Shown here: piece by piece, positions 6,006 through 9,524 of the stretch
Numbering within the stretch: the stretch's first letter is position 1
How the letters are laid out: the number at the start of each line of letters is the position of its first letter
Source: Holophagae bacterium
GTDB lineage: Bacteria > Acidobacteriota > Thermoanaerobaculia > Thermoanaerobaculales > Sulfomarinibacteraceae
Assembly (NCBI GenBank): GCA_030609785.1
Contig: JAUWTC010000056.1
Location: forward strand, 1 to 9,524
DNA length: 9,524 bases
Direction of reading: 5' to 3'
Program-made: the position numbers and the translations under genes
The notes under the pieces: model-generated
The model's input: only the letters and a program-made list of their open reading frames with translations
What the model was told of the DNA's origin: nothing
Databases searched by the model: none

Positions 6006-8741
6006 TTAGGGTTTCCTCTGACCGAGGTCCAAAAGTTGAACCAATTCCCTCCTGTCGATGCCGCGAATGATGTTTTCGGTTGGCGCCACCACCTCCTCGA
6101 AGAGGGCTATCTTTCGGCGAATGAGATTGTCGATCCGTTCCTCGATGGTGTCACGGGTGATCAACTTGAAAACCTGCACGAAACGTTTCTGGCCCATCCG
6201 ATGGACTCTGTCGGTTGCTTGATTCTCCTTGGCGGGGTTCCACCAGCGGTCGTAGTGGATGACGACTGAAGCGCCGGTCAGGTCGATGCCGACCCCGCCT
6301 GCGAGCAGGCTTGCCAGCAAGACCCGCTCGTGCTGACCGGAATTGAAACGCCTGATGACCCGGCCTCGATCCCGGGTTGCTCCTGTCAACTTCAGGTGGC
6401 CTACATCCTGGCTCTTGAGGTGACCCGATAGGAGTTCCAGCATCTTGACGTATTGGGAAAAGACGACGATCTGCTGTCCGCTGTCCAGAGCTTCATCGAG
6501 GATTTCGTCAAAGATCTCGAGCTTGGCGGAAGAGCCCTTTTCGAGACTCGGTGTATCGCTTCCCAGGGTGGAGTGGTCGCAGACCTGCTTCAATCGGGTC
6601 ATCAACGCAAAGATGTGGATAAAGGGAATGTCCTGGTCGGTGTCGTGGAGGATCTCTGCGAGGTCGGAAATCGCCGTGGCGTGGATCTTAGAATAGACCT
6701 GTTTCTGGTGAGGGGTTAGATTGCAGTACCGGAGGTCTTCGACTTTTTCCGGGAGGTCAGACAAGACCTGTTCCTTGAGTCTACGAAGGGTGAGGACGCC
6801 GAGCCTTCGCCGGAGCAAAGCCAGTTGTGGCTGTGAGGGATGCCGATACGTCTCCTTGAATTCCCGCTCCGAACCGAGGTAGCCGGGCAGCACCAACTCG
6901 ACTACCGACCACAACTCGAGCAAACGGTTCTCAAGCGGTGTTCCAGAGAGGGCGACTTTGAAATGGGCTTGAAGTTTTCTCGACGAACGAGCCGCCTTGG
7001 TCCTGGGGTTCTTAATCCTCTGGGCCTCGTCGAAGATGGCGATGTCCCAATGATGGGGAATCAACTCAGCGGACGAGCGGACAAGGATGTCGTAGGTGGT
7101 CAAGATGATTGGATTGTCCGAGGAGGTGACCGGAAGTTGACGGTCGGTGCCGTGGAAAACGTGTAGGCCGAGTCCGGGAGCGAATGTTGTCAGCAGATTG
7201 CACCAGTGTTCGAGGACACCTCGAGGACAGACGACGAGAACCGTCGCGTCCGGACGTGCTTCTCGGAGATGGCAGAGGAGGCCCATTACCTGGTGGGTCT
7301 TCCCGAGCCCCATGTCGTCTGCCAGTAACGCGCCGACGCCGGCCAGATGGCGCTGTGATAACCACCTCACGCCATCGCGTTGGTAGGGTCTCAGTGTGGA
7401 TTTCAGACCAGGGGGAGGCCCGGGATCGGCGGCATCGGCGCCGCGGAGGAGGGCCGCCAGGCTCGTCAAGTCGATTTCCTCCGACTCGACGGCGATGTCG
7501 TTCTCGGCTACCAGGCGGATGAAGGCCAACCGATCGCCTTGAAGACCCGCCTCAAGACCACGCCGCGGGATTTTGAATCCGGCCTGTTCGAATATCGACA
7601 GATCGGGGGCGTGAACCAATCGTCCCTCGATGCGGGCGAATCCGGTCTTTCGAAGGTCCAGAGCAGAGACCCAGTCCAGTGTGTGTCCTTCGGCAGTGAA
7701 TGACGGCCGGAGCAGGATCGTTCCTCCCCGATTTCGGGCGACAACCAGGGATACCGGCCGCGGGACGACCGGCTGCCGAAATTGGGCCAACGCCCCCCTC
7801 GGAAGGTACCAATCGTGCTGCCTCAGCTGTGGGTGGTCGAGACTCAAGAATCTCAGGGCTTCCCGCCCGGACAGGAGTTGTCCACCCTTACGGTGGAAGG
7901 GGACCAGGGGAGTCGGCGGGTCCAGAACTCGGCACAAATGTCGCCCGACCCGGGCCCAACGTCCGTGGATTCGTCCTTCCAGTTCGGTCGCCGCGAGCAC
8001 CGACCGGTTGCCCAAACGGTAGCCGGGTTCCAGGCGGATGCCGTCTTCGGTCCAGGCGGCTGCCAGCACGGGGTGGAGCCGAACCTCCGAAAGCTCCAGC
8101 TGCTCGAGTTCGCCCTCCAGGACCATGCGGCCCATGGCTCTGAGAACCGGAAGGGCGCTGGGAAGTACGGTCGCACTGAAAACGACGATGCGATGTTCGC
8201 CGGACGGGAGTGTGATCCGTATGTGGACTTCTTGACCCGAGAGGCGAACGCTGGCCGTCCCGGTTTTCTGAAGAGAGAGCTGGAGTTCGAGCGCCGACCT
8301 GAGGTCTGGACCGGTCAAATGACTGAGGTCGACCCTGTCCTCAGCCGAACGCGCGGGGGCAATAAACGGATGTCTGGAGTGTGCCCTCCAGGCCGATCCC
8401 GGTCCCAGCCGAACCAGGGTGGCCCGGACATCCAGCCAACGGAGGAGGACAGCCATCGCGTGGAAGCACGGCGGTTCGACAGCTCCGCAAGCGGAGCAGA
8501 CGGCCTCCAACCGCTGGGCCTTTTTGGGCTCGGGAATATGAACGGTGATCGTAGACCGGGCGAAGGCGCCTTCGACGCCCTCACCGGACCAGACGATCCT
8601 CTCGGTCGAATGTTCCTGGTACAGACGAAAGGCTCTCTCCGCACTCACTCGATCCAATCGACCGAGGATGTCACCGCGTTTCCATCGGAGCAGCGCGGAA
8701 CTTGAACCGCCGGCTTTGAACGCCGGATCCGAACGCGTCAT
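6006..8741 (-). CDS. SNF2-family helicase with N-terminal SWIM-like zinc finger
   Basis: This 911-residue protein belongs to the bacterial SNF2 (Swi2/RapA-related) ATPases, which translocate on double-stranded DNA and remodel protein-DNA complexes. The N-terminus carries a SWIM-like finger: Cys82, Cys85, Cys92, His94 in VCSACGAVEPPCFHAMAVLL (classical SWIM is CxC-n-CxH; here the first pair is CxxC). A beta-rich middle (about 150-430) resembles the poorly described region of SWIM/SNF2 proteins. The motor is complete: LRPYQRDGVRWL (450-461), Walker A DDMGLGKT (475-482), DEAQ (571-574), SGTPLEN (599-605), VVFSQY (759-764), GGVGIDL (815-821) and QATDRVHRMGQ (841-851). The ATG at 8741 has a close GAGG two bases upstream. 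No methyltransferase, nuclease or defence gene adjoins it; only the zinc-ribbon gene follows. Role is probably transcription recycling or DNA repair (inference). Confidence 0.95.
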   Translation of the reverse strand: MTRSDPAFKAGGSSSALLRWKRGDILGRLDRVSAERAFRLYQEHSTERIVWSGEGVEGAFARSTITVHIPEPKKAQRLEAVCSACGAVEPPCFHAMAVLLRWLDVRATLVRLGPGSAWRAHSRHPFIAPARSAEDRVDLSHLTGPDLRSALELQLSLQKTGTASVRLSGQEVHIRITLPSGEHRIVVFSATVLPSALPVLRAMGRMVLEGELEQLELSEVRLHPVLAAAWTEDGIRLEPGYRLGNRSVLAATELEGRIHGRWARVGRHLCRVLDPPTPLVPFHRKGGQLLSGREALRFLSLDHPQLRQHDWYLPRGALAQFRQPVVPRPVSLVVARNRGGTILLRPSFTAEGHTLDWVSALDLRKTGFARIEGRLVHAPDLSIFEQAGFKIPRRGLEAGLQGDRLAFIRLVAENDIAVESEEIDLTSLAALLRGADAADPGPPPGLKSTLRPYQRDGVRWLSQRHLAGVGALLADDMGLGKTHQVMGLLCHLREARPDATVLVVCPRGVLEHWCNLLTTFAPGLGLHVFHGTDRQLPVTSSDNPIILTTYDILVRSSAELIPHHWDIAIFDEAQRIKNPRTKAARSSRKLQAHFKVALSGTPLENRLLELWSVVELVLPGYLGSEREFKETYRHPSQPQLALLRRRLGVLTLRRLKEQVLSDLPEKVEDLRYCNLTPHQKQVYSKIHATAISDLAEILHDTDQDIPFIHIFALMTRLKQVCDHSTLGSDTPSLEKGSSAKLEIFDEILDEALDSGQQIVVFSQYVKMLELLSGHLKSQDVGHLKLTGATRDRGRVIRRFNSGQHERVLLASLLAGGVGIDLTGASVVIHYDRWWNPAKENQATDRVHRMGQKRFVQVFKLITRDTIEERIDNLIRRKIALFEEVVAPTENIIRGIDRRELVQLLDLGQRKP

Positions 8742-8749
8742 AGCCTCTG

Positions 8750-8779
8750 ATCATACCAAGATCTGGCTCGAGATGGCAG
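8750..8779 (-). promoter_or_regulatory. Weak candidate promoter of the SNF2 helicase gene
   Basis: TATGAT (8755-8750) is a 5/6 match to a -10 box. It is preceded by CTGCCA (8779-8774, 4/6) at an 18-base spacing. The -10 ends only 8 bases before the ATG at 8741, which would make the transcript nearly leaderless, yet GAGG sits in those bases. The call is tentative; the true promoter may lie elsewhere in the gap behind the trxA terminator. Confidence 0.3.
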
Positions 8780-8836
8780 GAAAAATGAATTGAGTTTCCT
8801 TTTCTAGAGTCGTTGGACTCGAGAATTGTGGAGTCA

Positions 8837-8862
8837 TTAAAATCCCCGGGCGGTGCCCGGGG
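8837..8862 (-). terminator. Intrinsic terminator of trxA
   Basis: CCCCGGGC (8844-8851), a three-base loop and GCCCGGGG (8855-8862) form a perfect 8-bp GC stem. Read on the minus strand it is followed by ATTTTAA, a short T tract. It lies 27 bases after the trxA stop. It should end the trxA transcript and separate it from the helicase gene. Confidence 0.8.
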
Positions 8863-8888
8863 AAGGGGTGTCAGGAAACGGTTGAAAA

Positions 8889-9266
8889 TCAGGCCTCGGT
8901 TTCCTTGGCCTTTTGCTGTGCGACCTGAGCGTGGACCTCTTCCATGTCAAGGCCCTTGACCTGGCCGAGGATGTCTTCCAGCGCCTCGGCGGGCAGCATG
9001 CCGGGCTGTCCGAAAACGCCGACCTTTTCCCGGAAGACCATGATGGTCGGGATCGATCGAATTGCGAACATCGCCGCCATTTCTTGCTGCTCTTCGGTAT
9101 TGCAACTGGCGAAGACCGCCTCGGGGTGCTTCTCGGCAGCGGCGTGGAAGATCGGCTTGAAGGTCTGGCAGGGGCCGCACCATGGCGCCCAGAAATCAAT
9201 CAGAACGATGTCGTTGTTGTCGATGGTTTCGGAAAAATTCTCTTGGGTAATTTCAATAACGGACAT
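8889..9266 (-). CDS. trxA: Thioredoxin with C-terminal acidic helical extension
   Basis: Thioredoxin reduces protein disulfides in the cytoplasm using electrons from thioredoxin reductase. The 125-residue product has the active site WCGPC (29-33) in LIDFWAPWCGPCQTFKP and the cis-proline loop SIPT (Pro73). The C-terminus GLDMEEVHAQVAQQKAKETEA (about 105-125) extends the usual ~108-residue fold; this 'LDM-E-V' tail occurs in a known thioredoxin subfamily of several phyla, as I recall it. The segment AVFASCNTEEQQEMAAMF carries an extra Cys (Cys55) and lacks the common V-D-x-D pattern. The ATG at 9266 has AAGGAGA 4 bases upstream; the frame extends to an ATG at 9428, but that crosses the promoter and repeat DNA and is rejected. 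It has its own promoter and terminator, so it is probably monocistronic. Confidence 0.96.
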   Translation of the reverse strand: MSVIEITQENFSETIDNNDIVLIDFWAPWCGPCQTFKPIFHAAAEKHPEAVFASCNTEEQQEMAAMFAIRSIPTIMVFREKVGVFGQPGMLPAEALEDILGQVKGLDMEEVHAQVAQQKAKETEA

Positions 9267-9270
9267 GATG

Positions 9271-9277
9271 TCTCCTT
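9271..9277 (-). promoter_or_regulatory. Ribosome binding site of trxA
   Basis: AAGGAGA on the minus strand at 9277-9271, four bases before the ATG at 9266. It fixes the trxA start and rules out the long N-terminal extension to 9428. Confidence 0.85.
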
Positions 9278-9290
9278 TTTGGGACGAGGT

Positions 9291-9315
9291 GAATGGTCTT
9301 TCTCTATAACCATTC
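9291..9315 (-). promoter_or_regulatory. 5' leader hairpin of trxA
   Basis: GAATGGT (minus strand 9315-9309) and ACCATTC (9297-9291) are perfect reverse complements around an 11-base AT-rich loop. The predicted transcription start is about 9315, so the mRNA would begin with this stem-loop. A 5'-terminal hairpin commonly protects mRNA from decay; as DNA it could be an operator at +1. Which applies is not shown. Confidence 0.5.
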
Positions 9316-9321
9316 AAGCAG

Positions 9322-9350
9322 ATTCTAATATGACAATGAACCGATGTCAA
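9322..9350 (-). promoter_or_regulatory. Sigma70-type promoter of trxA
   Basis: On the minus strand a perfect TTGACA (9350-9345) is followed after exactly 17 bases by TAGAAT (9327-9322), a 5/6 match to TATAAT. The start site would be near 9315, giving a leader of roughly 50 bases with a hairpin and a good ribosome binding site. It is the best promoter in the window. Confidence 0.8.
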
Positions 9351-9359
9351 GGGGGAGGA

Positions 9360-9402
9360 GGCTGGGAAGCAAGAAAGCGAGAAGGCTGGGACGCAAGAAC
9401 GC
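9360..9402. repeat. Purine-rich 24-bp tandem repeat, two units
   Basis: ggctgggaagcaagaaagc (9360-9378) recurs at 9384-9402 as ggctgggacgcaagaacgc, 17 of 19 bases identical, at a period of 24. It sits just upstream of the trxA promoter. The strong purine bias of the plus strand starts at about 9350. Such ggctggga/gcaagaa arrays are common intergenic repeats in the kind of genome that also carries the accgccaag family (general knowledge). No gene is supported at 9360-9524 on either strand. Confidence 0.6.
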
Positions 9403-9458
9403 TGGGTGAGACGGAGGTTGTCCAGCACGGGAGGGTGCAGGTTAGTTCAACGGCACAA

Positions 9459-9487
9459 TTGAACCGCAAGGGGCGCGAAGAGTACGA
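9459..9487 (+). repeat. Degenerate single copy of the accgccaag repeat family
   Basis: The bases ttgaaccgcaaggggcgcga followed by agagtacgaa align with the outer half of the left-end repeat arms (tgaaccgccaaggcgcaaag then agcacaaa), with one shifted base and a few substitutions. A small inverted repeat, GTTCAA (9445-9450) and TTGAAC (9459-9464), adjoins it. It may be one arm of an element continuing beyond the window. Confidence 0.55.
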
Positions 9488-9524
9488 ACCGTTACCTATG
9501 ACTCGACTCGATTAGAAGTGGACA

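Noticed and set aside
7782..8705. 307-residue plus-strand frame
   Set aside because: It is antisense to the N-terminal half of the SNF2 helicase, Gly/Arg/Pro-rich and without family signature.
8807..8820. Small inverted repeat GAGTC-gttg-GACTC downstream of the trxA terminator
   Set aside because: A 5-bp stem is expected by chance in this length, and no other evidence supports an operator.
9267..9428. N-terminal extension of the thioredoxin frame to an ATG at 9428
   Set aside because: It runs through the promoter, leader hairpin and purine-rich repeats. The ATG at 9266 has a strong ribosome binding site and gives the normal thioredoxin N-terminus.
8913..9515. 200-residue plus-strand frame
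   Set aside because: It is antisense to trxA and its promoter, and its end reads through repeat DNA.

Overview
This 9.5-kb stretch comes from a bacterial chromosome of moderately high GC. One gene fragment enters on the plus strand at the left edge; every other gene runs leftward on the minus strand. The bacterial SRP receptor FtsY, a lipobox lipoprotein, an HD-GYP phosphodiesterase and sigma70-like promoters point to a bacterium. The gene mix and the dispersed 'accgccaag / accacgaag' repeat family fit Acidobacteriota or another environmental phylum with similar repeats (inference, low confidence). No phage, plasmid, CRISPR, rRNA or tRNA gene is visible.

Layout in coordinate order: 1-114, C-terminal tail of a MacB/FtsX-type ABC transporter permease (+). 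115-368, a repeat element with long inverted arms and a core that can form hairpins, filling the gap between two convergent genes. 419-625, dodecin (-). 704-744, a stem-loop. 770-1777, an unrecognised 335-residue protein (-). 1857-2783, ftsY (-). 2889-3251, a single-domain Roadblock/LC7 protein (-). 3251-4027, a TPR lipoprotein (-). 4024-5754, a membrane HD-GYP protein with a periplasmic sensor region and HAMP domain (-). 5800-5985, a 61-residue zinc-ribbon protein (-). 6006-8741, a SNF2-family helicase with an N-terminal SWIM-like zinc finger (-). 8837-8862, an intrinsic terminator serving trxA. 8889-9266, a thioredoxin with its own promoter and a 5' leader hairpin (-). 9360-9487, purine-rich tandem repeats and a degenerate single copy of the left-end repeat family.

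Transcription probably has three parts. The first is monocistronic trxA, with a clear promoter at one end and a terminator at the other. The second is SNF2 helicase plus zinc ribbon, 20 nt apart. The third starts at a consensus-like promoter just upstream of the HD-GYP gene and runs through the TPR lipoprotein and Roadblock gene, whose ends overlap (ATGA and TGATG), then possibly on into ftsY, the unknown gene and dodecin. The overlapping trio is the most interesting unit: an envelope sensor that would hydrolyse cyclic di-GMP, a surface or periplasmic TPR lipoprotein and a cytoplasmic Roadblock protein, directly before the ftsY GTPase. I see no clearly novel multi-gene defence or mobile system. 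The less ordinary material is this signalling trio, the unknown protein after ftsY, the helicase/zinc-ribbon pair and the repeat elements.
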